Of a stretch of 64,000 bases of DNA, positions 46,309-63,560 are shown piece after piece (position 1 is the first letter of the stretch; every line of letters starts with the position of its first letter). A model generated the notes under the pieces. The model was not told the origin of the DNA. It was given only the letters and a program-made list of their open reading frames with translations, and did no database searches. The translations under genes and the position numbers were made by a program. The stretch comes from Epiperipatus broadwayi (lineage: Eukaryota; Onychophora; Udeonychophora; Euonychophora; Peripatidae). The stretch is taken from contig JAQFVV010006706.1 in the NCBI GenBank assembly GCA_028023455.1, forward strand, positions 248,001 through 312,000, given 5' to 3'.

Positions 46309-47379
46309 ATGTTTTGGATTATAGATTATGAAAAGGCATTTGATTCTATACACATTTCTTCAGTGATTAAAGCATTGGATCATCAAGGTATAGATCCAGG
46401 ATATTGTCATATTTTAAAGAATATTTATAAAAATGCAACAGCAACAATTAGATTACATAATGACACTGGAAAAATCAACATTGATAAAGGTGTAAGACAA
46501 GGTGACTCCATATCTTCAAAACTCTTTACAGCAGTGCTGCAAGAAGTATTTTGTGGATTAAAATGGGAAACTAAAGGAGTGAAAGTAAATGGAGAGTATT
46601 TAAGTCATTTAGATTTCGCAGATGATGTAGTTGTTTTTGCAAATAATGCTTCAGAGCTGCAGGAAATGTTGCAGGAGTTAATACATGAAAGTAGAAAAGT
46701 AGGACTAAAGATAAATGTTAAAAAGACTAAAGTAATGTTTAATCGATTTGCTCAAAATATGAAAATAAAGATTGATTATGAAGAATTAGAAGAAGTTAAC
46801 AGTTACAAATACCTTGGTCAGATTATTAATACAGATGGAAACATAATGGAGGAAATTAATCATAGAATTAAACTTGGTTGGAGTGCTTTTAGTAGAAATA
46901 ACTTGATACTAAAAGGAAATATGCCTATGTGTTTGAAAAGGATGGTTTTTAACAAATGTGTTTTACCAGTTCTTACTTATGGATCTGAGACTTGGACACT
47001 TAATAGAAGAGCAATACAGAGACTTCAGATCACTCAAAGAAGTATGGAGAGGTGTATGTTGGGAGTAACAAGAAGAGATCGAAAATGCAATGTATGGGTA
47101 AGACAACAAACAGGTGTTACTGACCTTATTGAAAAAATTAAAAGATTGAAATGGAGTTGGACTGGACATATTGCTAGAAGAGATGATAATAGATGGACAA
47201 TTGAAATTTTAAACTGGATTCCAAGAGATTGTAAAAGACCCAGAAAGAGACCACATGTGAGATGGATGGATGAAATAAGAAAATGTGCAGGGGTGTTGTG
47301 GAGAAGAGAAGCTAAAGATCGGAGAAGATGGATTAAACTTAGAGAGACCTTCATCCTGCAGTGGATTGATAATGGTTGA
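46309..47379 (+). pseudogene. RTE-like LINE: RT catalytic part and C-terminus
   Basis: The 356-codon frame has IDYEKAFDSI (first catalytic D), GVRQGDSISSKLF, LDFADDVVVFA (FADD active site, intact), LKINVKKTKVM and YKYLGQIIN. The C-terminal domain includes TYGSETWTL and WSWTGHIARRDDNRW, then RPRKRPHVRW, all typical of RTE-like LINEs. The start given is only where the frame opens; it is an internal piece of the larger protein. Confidence 0.88.
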
Positions 47380-47402
47380 TGATGATAATGATGATGATGA
47401 TA

Positions 47403-48645
47403 GCTTATAAATAATCAATAGAAAATATAAAGAAGTAATTGTGATCAAACATATAATTATTGATATAATTATAAGTTATTCATTGATTGATATAATCATT
47501 AGTACAAAACTTTTAAATAGTTCTAATGTATTATTTTTCTTTTGCCAGAAATTTTCCTTCAGCAAACATCTCAAAATTTAACGACAATGATTGTAAACAT
47601 ACAATCTTCATTACTGTATTTCAAAATGACTTCCATTGGTTCATCATGATCTGTGTGTTGTTTTATTAAGTTTCATGCATGAAAACAATCTTCACAAAAA
47701 TTGTAGCTTCGAGTAGCATATAAATCCCTGCACCAAACTTATTAATATCATATATTTTTGCTGTAAGTAAAAATATTTTGTTAGAAATTAAATTGTTCAT
47801 GTTTTTTTTAAACTCACAATGGCTACAACAAGATTGAGATAGCAGTATAAATTTTTAAGTGCTTTAATTTTATATATATTTTTTAATTAAACAGATGTAC
47901 ATTTCAGTACATTCCTAAATAGTCTCTATTTTGCAAAAATCAAATTAGCTTGAGTTTATCTCGTGTAATCTAATTTTTATGCCTTCCTTTTTAAATTTAG
48001 TTGTAGTAGTTTAATGCAAGTAAATTAAAAATACAAGTGACATGAGATACTGCTAAATTCCAAAAGGGAAGCAAGCATAGAAGTTATACTATGTGAGATA
48101 AAACTAATTTCATAAACTTATCAAACGTTCAGTCAATACTCAAGTAAAAAAATACCTATAAATGATCATTCTCAATTCTCGTTGAAAGCTGTTTCTTCAG
48201 TATATAACAGCTATATACTTCCACAAACAAAGGGAAAAACAACTTAAACCTTTGAAGATAAGCTTCATTTTTTTAAAGCTGGAATGAAAAAATACTTCTA
48301 TTTCTAAGGATTTTAATGCCTCATTAAAATCTGCTAAGATGGAAGGTAATCATTCTTTATATGTAAATATTTAAATTGATAATTAATTTTTAAACAAATT
48401 AATAAAGGTGATAACTTGTACAAAACGTTTTTTTAACTATAACTAAAATTAGTTTTTTATAAAATTATTGATTCAACTGTCGATAAAAACATCCAAAATT
48501 TATCTGTTTTCCAAAGTAATACTTGCTTTAAGCAATGGCTTACAAGCAAAAAAAAAAAAAAAAGTTTAGATCTATTATTATAACAGAATCCATTGAGAAT
48601 TATCAAAAATAAACTACACCCACTTTACCTTAGTCTCAACTTACA
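47403..48645. other. Gene-free AT-rich stretch
   Basis: No coding motif or repeat partner seen. An A run lies at about 48549-48563. Confidence 0.5.
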
Positions 48646-49170
48646 TGAATAATAATTTCATAAAAATTATTAATATGATGACGTTTAAAAAAGCACACTA
48701 GAGCCTGAAATAAACACAAACTATGAATATAGAAATAAAACAAACTAACTCCTTTTTAAAACTTGATTTATTATGACTATAATCATGAAAAAGAAATCCG
48801 ACGTTTCGATTATTTTTTATAGTCTTGAAAAAGACTATAAAAAATAGTCGAAAAAGACTATAAAAAATAGTCGAAACGTCGGATTTCTTTTTCATGATTA
48901 TAGTCATAATAAATCAAGTTTTAAAAAGAAGGAGTTAATTTGTTTTATTTCTATATTAGATATATATGAACTATTTTGAAAAGAAGAACTGTGTGCTGGA
49001 TATATTAAACTATGAATAATAATTTCATAAAAATTATTAATATGATGATATTTAAAAAAACACACTAGTGCCTGAAATAAACACAAACTATGAATAATAA
49101 TTTCATAAAAATTATTAATATGGTGATGTTTAAACAACACTATAGACCCTGAAATAAACACAAACTAGTT
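48646..49170. repeat. ~80-bp tandem repeat, three units, interrupted
   Basis: The unit carries AATAATTTCATAAAAATTAT, then AATATG(A/G)TGA, CACACTAG.GCCTGAAAT and AAACACAAACTA. It occurs at 48646-48729, about 49011-49090 and 49091-49170. The second and third units abut. The first is separated from them by the inserted palindromic element. Confidence 0.8.
48730..49006. mobile_element. Insertion carrying a 232-bp near-perfect palindrome
   Basis: The palindrome spans 48726-48957. Each arm contains AACTCCTT, AAAACTTGATTTATTATGAC, TATAATCATGAAAAAG and AAATCCGACGTTTCGA. The centre holds repeated GACTATAAAAAATAGTC units. The segment sits between copies of AAACTATGAATA (48718-48729 and 49007-49018), as if inserted into the tandem repeat with a 12-bp target duplication. 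CGAAACGTCGG resembles half of a hammerhead core, but no full ribozyme can be drawn. No protein is encoded. Confidence 0.6.
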
Positions 49171-51162
49171 ATATGAAAATATTATTCAAGTTTTTAATAT
49201 AGATAAAGCACAACATAATCCATTTACCACCTGCCAACTTGAAATTATTATAGAATAATATAATAAATACACTGAAAAATACAATTCACCTATCCCACTG
49301 CCTGTTCTTAAAAGCATTTCATAATAGAAAAATGATAATTATCACCATTACTAATGCTAACATCACAATAATTCAATTTCCCATGGAAAAGTATATGATT
49401 TCTTAATAAAGAAAAAAATATGGAGCTTGAATTATAAGATTTTTGTCCACCCCAGTAGTATATATAAATAGTAATTGAATTGCACAATGTTACTCAAAAC
49501 GAACTATAAAATATCATATTTAACAACAGAAATATTATATGCTATAATAACCTAGATAGGTCTAACTCACAATAGGGAAATAAAAAAGTTATTTGAACTT
49601 TATCAAAGCAGAAAACCAAAATATGGAACCACATCCAATATCTGATGTAGACTTGAAAAGAAAGCTTCTCTCCCTGTATTGACATGATTTTCTTAATATT
49701 ACCATAAACAAAAATATCATTCCATCAGATGTTACAACACTTCATATCAATGAATCATCATCCCTATTAATCATATTTGAAGATATTTCCCCATAATTTT
49801 CTTTCTGCAAAGTCAAAAAATCATGTCAGTAAAGATTATCTTTATAAATTTTGCAAGTTCTATCAATTAAAAATGCACAAAACATTCCAATGCACCAATC
49901 ACAAGCAATTCAAAGTACTGTTGACATATCTCTTAAACCAACTGAAATTTTAGACATACAATCACAATTCACTATTGATAAAAATCCAACTAATAGCTCT
50001 GAAAGAACAAAAAGCAATTCCAACAAAATCATCATATCTGCTAACCTTGAACACAAACATACTGAATTAATGATAATAAGAATTTAAATCTAGGTTAATA
50101 TTACTCTCCATCAATAACAAATAGACTTCATCTAATGAAAATTACTTTCAAATTGTTACAAAAAGTAAGAAAACTTATAAGAAAAGAAAAAAATGAAAAG
50201 TAAACTCCTAGTCAAAACACTAGCTTGGAAACACAAATACTAACAACAATATTTAAAACTAGATCTAAGGTTATCTCTTACTCAATAGCAGAAATAAATT
50301 AAAAGCCTCAATTAGCAATTCAAGAAATATTAATTCTAGCATAGCCAATGATAAGATTTAATTAGGCAAATACTAAGCAATATGTTGGCCCATCTCTATG
50401 CTCCATCTTCATTACTGTTAAATCTTTTAAGAAAGTTGGGACTCATAAATATGCCTATAAATATCAAAAAAAGCAACAACCAGTGATATCTAATTTAAAA
50501 ATTCAAATCTAGCAAACAACTCTAAAGATCAGTATTTCAATTCAAACAATACACCTTGAAAACAAATTGCTAAATCTTTATTTCTTAACCACTATTAATA
50601 TTAAATGATCAAAATGGATACAATAGATTATAACAATAAATTACCCATAGTTCACTTTAGCTACAATACACATAATTGATCAAACTTTTTATATTCATAG
50701 CTTAATCCATTCCCCTGCCTACCCTAAGATTTAAAATGATCCTGAACATTATACAGTTGATATAAGAAGAATCAATTTCTCTCGATGCCTATTTGGAATT
50801 AACAAGTGGATTACTCAATACTCTTGTTTGTTTGAAACTAAATATTTAACAACAAGATAGACTCAAAAATATGTTGTAATGTTTATTGACCCACAACTCT
50901 CTATCTGGAATATAATTTTTTTCTAGAGAAGTAATTATGATTCATCATCTAGTGCCTTTTATATATTATTTTTGACCAAAATGTCATCATCTTTCTTCCA
51001 TTACCCTGTCATTACCATAAACATTATCAACATATAACCTTACAACTGACTTACTTATTCACTCAATATTCTCTCAGATAAATGCTACATATACATTTTT
51101 AATATATAAATGCACTCAACATGTGATTTAATATAGATGTATAGTACATTGCTAAACATCAC
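49171..51162. other. Unassigned stretch, possibly decayed retroelement
   Basis: 49500-50960 is slightly more complex than its surroundings. It has a 78-codon open frame at 49851-50087 (glutamine, serine and asparagine rich) that begins with TTG. I could not match it to a family. Confidence 0.3.
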
Positions 51163-51352
51163 ATGATCACTTTTCTTATGCTAGCACATTATTGTTATTA
51201 AAACAGGCAAAACTCACCGTATAGTAGTGCCACATGGTGCCAACCAGAGTAATCAATGAATGCAAGAAAGCTTGTGCATAAAATTCCTATCTAGTGAGTA
51301 GGCACTAGATAGGGATTTTATGAACAAGTCTTCTGTCATCCATTGATTAGTA
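51163..51352. repeat. Family A dispersed repeat, copy 6 (palindromic form)
   Basis: Head CATCACATGATCAC, then AAAACAGGCAAAACTC, CGTATAGTAGTGCCAC and AGAGTAATCAATGAATGC. After the centre near 51290, CACTAGATAGGGATTTTATG and TCATCCATTGATTA return in inverted order. Confidence 0.7.
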
Positions 51353-51770
51353 CAAATTTAACAATTATATAATATGAACATTAAGATATTAACAATATTT
51401 ACAAAAAATAAATTATGATACAATAAACATACATTTGTTCATGTACATGTAAATTACAGAAGTCAACATTCATAAATATAATTCTTAAGCGTTTTGTAAA
51501 TTTAGTTATTTAAAAATTGTTTTAGAAAAACAAAGTCATGTTTTTTTTTTAAAAAACATGTTACAAATTATATAAACTAAATTAATTTTTAAATGAAAAT
51601 AGAAGAACAAGAAATTAATGAAATAAATTTAACAGTAATCATTTTAAAATATATTGTAGAATATTGAGTTCAAAACCTACATTACAAACCTCCAAAGACC
51701 TCAGAAGAAAAGTAGGAGAAATATTTGTTTCTATTCAAATGAATTTATTAGTGAAAGAGGACAATATATA

Positions 51771-52965
51771 CACCTGGGTCTCATTTTATGCGATAGATAG
51801 GTTCCTCAGAAAACACGTGCAAACAAAATCGTGCAAACGTAGACGTAACTTACATTGAAAAAGGGGGAATACGGTCTGTGATTTTTCACAATTCATGTAA
51901 AAGCAAAGCACCAACATAAAATTACTTTAAAATTTGTGCAAAAAAAAAAAAAGGAAATAAAATATGACTAATAAAAAATTTCAAATTTGAAAAAAAATGA
52001 TACAAGACAAACTTTTTTTAACTATAATATTTAATTTTTTTCAAAATAATATATATTTATGCATAATTTACAGTACAGTAATTTAAATTTTTTTATACAC
52101 GTTTCAATTATTATCGATATTTGCCCAAAAAGACGTTTGTTTGCAAACTAGTAAAAAATCAGATTCTCATGTGATGTGATGTGATGTATTTGGCTTCTCC
52201 TTAAACAAAGTCAAGAATATCTCAGCAATTATTCTCACAAGAGGAAATACAACTAGCGCCAAGTTCACTCTCATGTTGTGTTAATGGTTTTCTGCTGACG
52301 ATGATTTTATTAATTGTTTATGAGCTTAGACTTATGATAATAAAAAGACATTTATTCACCACTTCTGGGAAAAATTTAATTAAAACTGACAACTAAAAAT
52401 TAAATTCTTATTTTTGTCTTTAATTTTCAATTCCGTTTAAAAATCAAATTTCGTTTTACATCACATTAATTTCAAGTCACCTGTAAGTAATTTTTAAATT
52501 GTTAATTACAATTAAAAATCAGATTTTAATTTTTAATTGTGCCCACTGCTATTACTGACCTTTTAAAAATAAACTTGTGGACACTAAATGATTAATAATT
52601 GATTACGTTCTTTTTTAAAATTCAAAAACAGAATGTGATTTAAAATGCAAAATTAACCACAATGTTTGAACAAATTTACATTATAATCTTGTAAAATTTA
52701 ATGTGTGTGTACATAAAATGTGGAAATCATGATTTTAATTTTATTATTGCATAAAATCTTACTATTATAAAGCACTGAAAATATTGAAATTACTAAGATG
52801 AAAGTCGAATTCCAATAATGTGCTATTACTTTCAATATAACGTAAGTGCGCGAAATTTATTATTTAAAGTAATAGCGCATTATCGGACTTCGACTTCCGG
52901 TGAAAGACAAATTTCATAACTTCAAAATCGTGTTAAATAAGTCCATGTAAAAAGAGACCCAGGTG
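51771..52965. mobile_element. 1.2-kb TA-flanked DNA transposon, non-autonomous
   Basis: The ends CACCTGGGTCTC (51771-51782) and GAGACCCAGGTG (52954-52965) are perfect inverted repeats, each bordered by TA within TATATA. An inner imperfect inverted repeat of about 31 bp (52802-52832 and 52865-52895, with GTCGAATTCCAATAATG against its complement) lies near the right end. GATGT is repeated four times around 52171-52190. There is no transposase frame. TA duplication suggests Tc1/mariner or a related superfamily, but the terminal sequence was not one I recognise. Confidence 0.7.
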
Positions 52966-58770
<5,805 letters not shown>

Positions 58771-58874
58771 GATGTTGTCGAGAGGTCAGCGCGACTGCCT
58801 TGCACTTGCAGGCAGTTGCCCGGGTTGCGGGTTCGCGACCCGGCCGATGCTATGACACTTTAAAAAAAAAAAAA
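58771..58874 (+). mobile_element. Short tRNA-derived SINE, second copy
   Basis: From GTCGAGAGGTCAGC to GATGCTATGACAC it matches the copy at 23941-24043 with few differences, and it ends in a run of 13 A. The B box GGTTCGCGACC (58830-58840) is closer to consensus and paired in GCGGG/CCCGG. The A box has one mismatch (TTGTCGAGAGG, 58775-58785). The first acceptor strand is altered. No clear target duplication was found. Confidence 0.82.
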
Positions 58875-59165
58875 CTTTTCTTTTCCTTAGCATGTAAGAT
58901 TTTTATATTATTAAATCTACATTTAGCGCAGTTATTTAGTCTTATTTCATATAATGTATAAAAAATTTAACTTTTTTGCATTTTTAGCTTAAAAGTTTTT
59001 AATTTTATGACTTAATTTCCGGCTCTCGCATTTTTGGTTTTAAATAATAATTTAAACCAAAAATAAAATCCTTTTTTTTTTAAAAAATAAGTGGTAATCA
59101 GTATTACGATTATATAAATTTGATATATAAATGAATTAAAAATAAAATTATGTAAAAAAAAAATC

Positions 59166-59360
59166 TTATTGTGTCATTTTTAAAAAAAAAAAAACGATCA
59201 AATCTTCAAACAACAAAGAATTTATGGTTCTGAAAGCGGCAATAAAATAGAATTCATTTGGGAGACAATCCATACAAGCAATTCTTAAATGAAATACATA
59301 TTTTTGTAAAACGAAAGATGAAACGATTCCTACGAGAATATAAGACGTTCCAAATGATAA
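59166..59360 (-). other. Possible terminal coding exon, unidentified
   Basis: On the minus strand a T-rich tract followed by CTTGTGCAG gives a good splice acceptor ending at 59361. A 64-codon frame follows (SFGTSYILVGIVSS, LRIACMDCLPNEFYF, AFRTINSLLFEDL) to TAA at 59166-59168, after a T13 run. The peptide is varied and contains a hydrophobic segment. I do not recognise it. It may be a host exon or an unassigned element fragment. Confidence 0.28.
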
Positions 59361-60432
59361 CTGCACAAGAATAAAAACTAAAAATAAATTAATAAAAACT
59401 TAAATTTGTACACACAGAAAAAATATTAAAACAAATTGCCTATGTTAAAACGGTTATCTATAAATAAATATCATATTTATAAAGTTTACAAAATCTTAAA
59501 AATATTTTATAAAAGTAATCTATTTATATAAATTTCATCAATTTATTATAATATATATGAATACCAAAACAAATTATTTTATTATTACTTTAGCATACGT
59601 TATTACTGCATTAGATAAAGAGATTTTTCCCTCCATTTTAGATTCAACCGTTGGTAAACATAAATTGAAGTGAATGAAGTATTTTCTATAATTTTGAAAA
59701 TGTTTGCGTTTCAAACCAATGTAACTAATTTTCACATTCATTAACATGTGGTTAATTAAGAAAATTAAGACAATTATACAACAAAACTATAAATGATGAT
59801 TTTAGTAGTATTATTTAATGGGGAGTAATGATTGTATAAGTGGTATTGAGTTTAGATTTCTAAACCAACAAAATTCCAAACTACTATATGGTATTGAAAA
59901 TTACGACATTTTAAATTACAGATAAACCTGATAATAATGACTTTCTATCCAGCTAGAAAATGTAAAATGGCTTTTAATAAAAAAATTAAATATTGAAATT
60001 AAAGTAGAGATTCTCGGCATAATAACAACACCCCATACATTTATGGTGCTGCCTTGTCTGTCAGTTTTATTATTATTCTATTAATATTTGTCTTACAATC
60101 TTTGATATTACACTAGTTATTACCAATTCCATTCTAAACATGGTATATCTATCTGGTTTAATGAATGTAACAAAGCAAAGAATCTTTATTGGAGATAAGT
60201 CAATTGGTACAAAATCGTTTTATTGATAAATCAATATTTCTATGCACAAATCTATTTTTTTTTTCCAAAATTTCCTACAGCTTTTATATTCATAGAAGAT
60301 GTCAATTCTCTTAATAACTCCTATGATATGGGATTGAGAATAAAATAAATATTTTTTTTCATTTAAATAAAAAAAATTAAGCAATCTATATTATATTTTC
60401 ATAATGTTTTACGGCCCTCAACATTTAAATAT
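59361..60432. other. AT-rich stretch
   Basis: No coding or repeat feature recognised apart from the possible branch-point and pyrimidine tract immediately next to the candidate exon. Confidence 0.45.
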
Positions 60433-60448
60433 ACACTTTGAAGTATCA

Positions 60449-60680
60449 CATGATCACCATTTCCTATGCTTTCTTATAACTGTTATTAAAACAGGCAAAA
60501 CTCTCTATACGTAGATCCAAGGCTCTTCACAAATGAAGGCCATAAGCCATAAACTAGTCTAGGGATATTGGATGAGTGGACACTACATGGGAATTTTATT
60601 TACAAGTCTTCTGGCATCCATTGATTACTCTGGATTGCATTTAGTGGCAATACAGATAGAGAATTTTGCCTGTTTTAATA
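60449..60680 (+). repeat. Family A dispersed repeat, copy 7, with target duplication
   Basis: Direct repeats ACACTTTGAAGTATCA flank it (60433-60448 and 60681-60696). The inner part has imperfect inverted ends TTAAAACAGGCAAAACTC and GAATTTTGCCTGTTTTAA. The body runs in the orientation of copy 1. Up to four bases of the duplication may belong to the element head (ATCACATGATCACC). A 12-16-bp duplication fits LINE-driven retroposition better than cut-and-paste. Confidence 0.75.
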
Positions 60681-60984
60681 ACACTTTGAAGTATCAACTC
60701 TAAACACATGTTCTGAAATAATTATGAAGATATTTAAAAGTGAAAAAATTCAAGAATTAACATATTTTGATTTTTAATTGCCATTAATGCTTTTTTAATT
60801 TGCTAGATATAGAACAGCAAAATAACTTGAAGTGGACAAACATGTTTGCACTAAGCACTAATTTAATACTATAGCTAGCATTATTTACTGACTGCAAATG
60901 TCAATTGAATACTCAAGTTAAATTTATGAAAATACTTTAATATAGATGGTCTATGTTATAAATACAGTTTTTCCCATAAATAAT

Positions 60985-61200
60985 ATTTAAATACAAGTAT
61001 AGTATATATACCTAAGCCAGATGTAATTTGAAAGAAATTGAACCCAGACTTTCAAGGTCCCATCATTCATCAATCGCTAAACATGACCACATGATGTGAA
61101 TAAGATGTATCATTTGTATAAAGTGAAGCAAATGACTGAAGAGAGGTTGAAAGTTTGGATTCACATCCACTTTCATAAATATTAAATATTTTTTTTAATC
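60985..61200. repeat. SINE family B, two tRNA-like ends facing outward
   Basis: On the minus strand, 61010-61090 carries AGTCTGGGTTCAATTTCTTT (degraded B box) preceded by tRNA-like sequence. On the plus strand, 61130-61185 carries AGAGAGGTTGAAAGTTTGGATTCACATCC. The layout repeats that at 19.7-20.2 kb without the long body between. Confidence 0.5.
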
Positions 61201-61964
61201 TAAATAAAACCTACAACAATTAAAAATAATACACAAAGATTCCTAGAGAACATGTATATACCAAAAAATATAAGCTTTAGTGATTTGATGCCAATTTTAT
61301 TTATCAGAAATTTTTAAACACTTTCAAAGTTTTACATTTTTATGAGTAATGTGGGAAACCATTTTTGTGTCATGAATTGTTAATCCAAAATTTCATTTAA
61401 TTAATAATAAAAAAATGGCAGATTTACCAAGCTTGAAGAAGATGCTATTAGTTATCGACTACTGATTTTAAAGCTCTATGTGGTTGCATAAATATATAAA
61501 GGACAACATTTTGATTTCTAATTTTAATTGTGTTTAATTTTTAGTATAAAAGATTATTGTAGTTTTTAGAGATTGGGTTGAAATAGAAATGCAATCTAAG
61601 AAAACGAAGAGTGAATAGGAGAAAAATAGTTGTTCTAATGTCAGAAAAGAATCTCTCTTTATGCTATCAATGAGTGTGATGAGTGAGGCTGATTTATACT
61701 TAAAGATATACATAATAATGGGTACTTAAAAAGAAAATGTTGGATAGTTCATTTTTCTTTGTAAGAGAGTGACCAAGCTGAATCAATATTGACAAAAAAA
61801 AAAAATTTGAGATAAGCTATAAGCATGTAAATCTTTCAAACACCAGACACCAGAATTTCAATTTTTGTATAATCTGTTTGTGTAACAAGCAAGTGCTGGA
61901 GTATAAAAAATCAGTTTTGTGACTTTGTTATAAGCTTTCAGTAATTGATTTTTAACCACCCAAC
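61201..61964. other. AT-rich stretch
   Basis: No recognised feature. Confidence 0.45.
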
Positions 61965-62215
61965 ATCACATGTTCATTATTTCTTAGGTGTATACAAGCT
62001 GTTAAAACAGGAATTGATGGATACAAGAAAATTTGTGCATAAATCTCTATCTAGCAGTGTCTACTGATCCGATATTTACAGACTAATTTTTAGATTGTAG
62101 AATTCATTAGTGAAAAACCTTGGATCTGAAAGCATTGCACTTAGATCTTAGTATTCAATGCAATCCTCCAGCAGCCACCTTTTATTTTTTTAATTAACTA
62201 TAAAGCTATCAGTCC
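61965..62215 (-). repeat. Family A dispersed repeat, copy 8
   Basis: Same orientation as copy 2: CATCACATG head, GCTGTTAAAACAGG, TTGATGGATACAAG, CTATCTAGCAGTGTCTACTG, then TTAGATCTTAGTATTCAATGC and CCAGCAGCCACC, ending in AACTATAAAGCTA. Confidence 0.75.
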
Positions 62216-62249
62216 CCAAAAAAAATAGTTGTTTGCTATTCAAGATCAT

Positions 62250-63560
62250 TTGCCTATACATTTTGGTGTATTTGGTTCTTCAGTAATCATAGTCATCTTC
62301 ATCTTATGTTGATAGAGTATGTTGCTTTGAGTATGGTGTGTGTGGCATTCTCAATAAGTAGATTTTTGAAAAAGGTGTTGTTAACTGGTAGTGGTGTATT
62401 TATTGGGCTGATGGGAATAAATTTATGGTATTCTGGAAAAAAGTTTAAAAAATTACTATTAGATTTACTGTGCTTTGGATGTGGATTATATGGATAAAAT
62501 TAAATGAGTTCCTTGCTATTGGCATTTATTTCATGTTTCTATTTCCTGGCCCATGTTTATTTGGTATGTACAGATATCATTGTTCAAAGCTGTGGTGTAA
62601 CTGTTAATGATTGAGTAATGTGCAGTTTTATAAAATATGATTTTAGCAAATAATGTTAGGTAGATTTTAGATCCAAAATAAATTGTGGTTTAATATTGGA
62701 AAAAGTATGACATGAATTACGATTCTTCATTGTATTTGTGGATATATAATTTGGATAACAAAGAAAGTTGTGAGGAGGTAGAGTGAAGGTAGAGAATAAA
62801 TTGTTCCCAGTTAAGATGGTTCATGTAGATGATTTATAGAGTTTGAATATTGTTTTGTTTAATCTTTAAAGTTAGTTTAAGTATTGGAAGCCCCCCCCCC
62901 CTTTTTTTTAGAAGGTGAAAAAAAATGAGAAAGTCATCTATGTAGGAAATACACTTAATGTTTTTTAGATGAGTGGAATGCAGAAAGCAAATATTTTGTT
63001 TTTCAATTTCTATTAGCAAAGAATTAATATAAAGTAGAAATTGCAATGCACTAAGGAGGATTCTTGGTCATGGAGTTGTGAGAGTTGATACCATGTAAGA
63101 CTTTTAATTAAGAGTTATGAGAATTTTTCTCTTTATAAGGAAGTTTGTAAGAATGTAGAGTATATATAAGCACTTTAAACTTGCTGAAGAAGAAGCTGTC
63201 AGTAGTAACAAAAACAATTAAATTAAATTAATCTAGGCCTAGAACATTCGAGGTTTTCCCTCATATTCATGGCCAAAATAAGTTATAAATGATTGCTGTA
63301 ATATTATTAAATAATAATGTATGCAAATGTATATAAGTGCAGGAATGATGTATATTTTTTTAACCTGGATCAGATTTTTAATTAGGATAGAACCAAAGAA
63401 GTGGACCAGAAAACTGAAGGGTCTCACTTGGTCTATAATTGTTTTAAAACAAATAATGATAGTAATGTTAAATGATTCCTTTTTGTGAATTAGAAAGCTG
63501 AGATAAATGCCAGTATGATGGGTTGCATTTTATCTTTGGTGATATATTCTATGGTTTTGT
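62250..63560 (-). pseudogene. Decayed zf-RVT-family LINE reverse transcriptase, antisense
   Basis: On the minus strand LLSALQFLLYINSLLIEIEKQ (about 63056-62990) and CISYIDDFLIFFHLLKK (about 62960-62905) align block by block with PLSALFFTAYINPLLTDIEKN and VFAYIDDIMVVLPTIKY of the 40.2-kb copy. Upstream, VLIYTLHSYKLP and a degraded block at 63080-63230 fit the preceding RT region. The limits are approximate. Many stops mean it is an old, inactive insertion. Confidence 0.5.

Larger units (their letters stand above)
44421..47402 (+). mobile_element. RTE-like LINE, nearly complete
   Basis: The element encodes an APE endonuclease followed by a reverse transcriptase. It ends in a TGATGAT microsatellite (47378-47402), a tail type common in the RTE clade, instead of poly(A). 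The protein is split into three frames by two shifts (near 45620-45650 and 46300-46310) and one in-frame stop (46088-46090). The few lesions point to a young but inactive copy. Clade assignment rests on domain order, the C-terminal GHIARRDDNRW region and the tail, not on a tree. Confidence 0.85.

Noticed and set aside
45398-47448. Several minus-strand open frames over the RTE-like LINE
   Set aside because: They are antisense shadows of the endonuclease and RT frames, with no motifs of their own.
48781-48900. Hammerhead ribozyme in the 232-bp palindrome
   Set aside because: CGAAACGTC resembles the 3' half of the core, but no CUGAUGA-like segment with an adjacent stem I can be drawn; the palindrome explains the pairing.
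62873-62922. C10 followed by T8 run as a regulatory site
   Set aside because: It interrupts the antisense LINE RT relic and is simply a homopolymer expansion.
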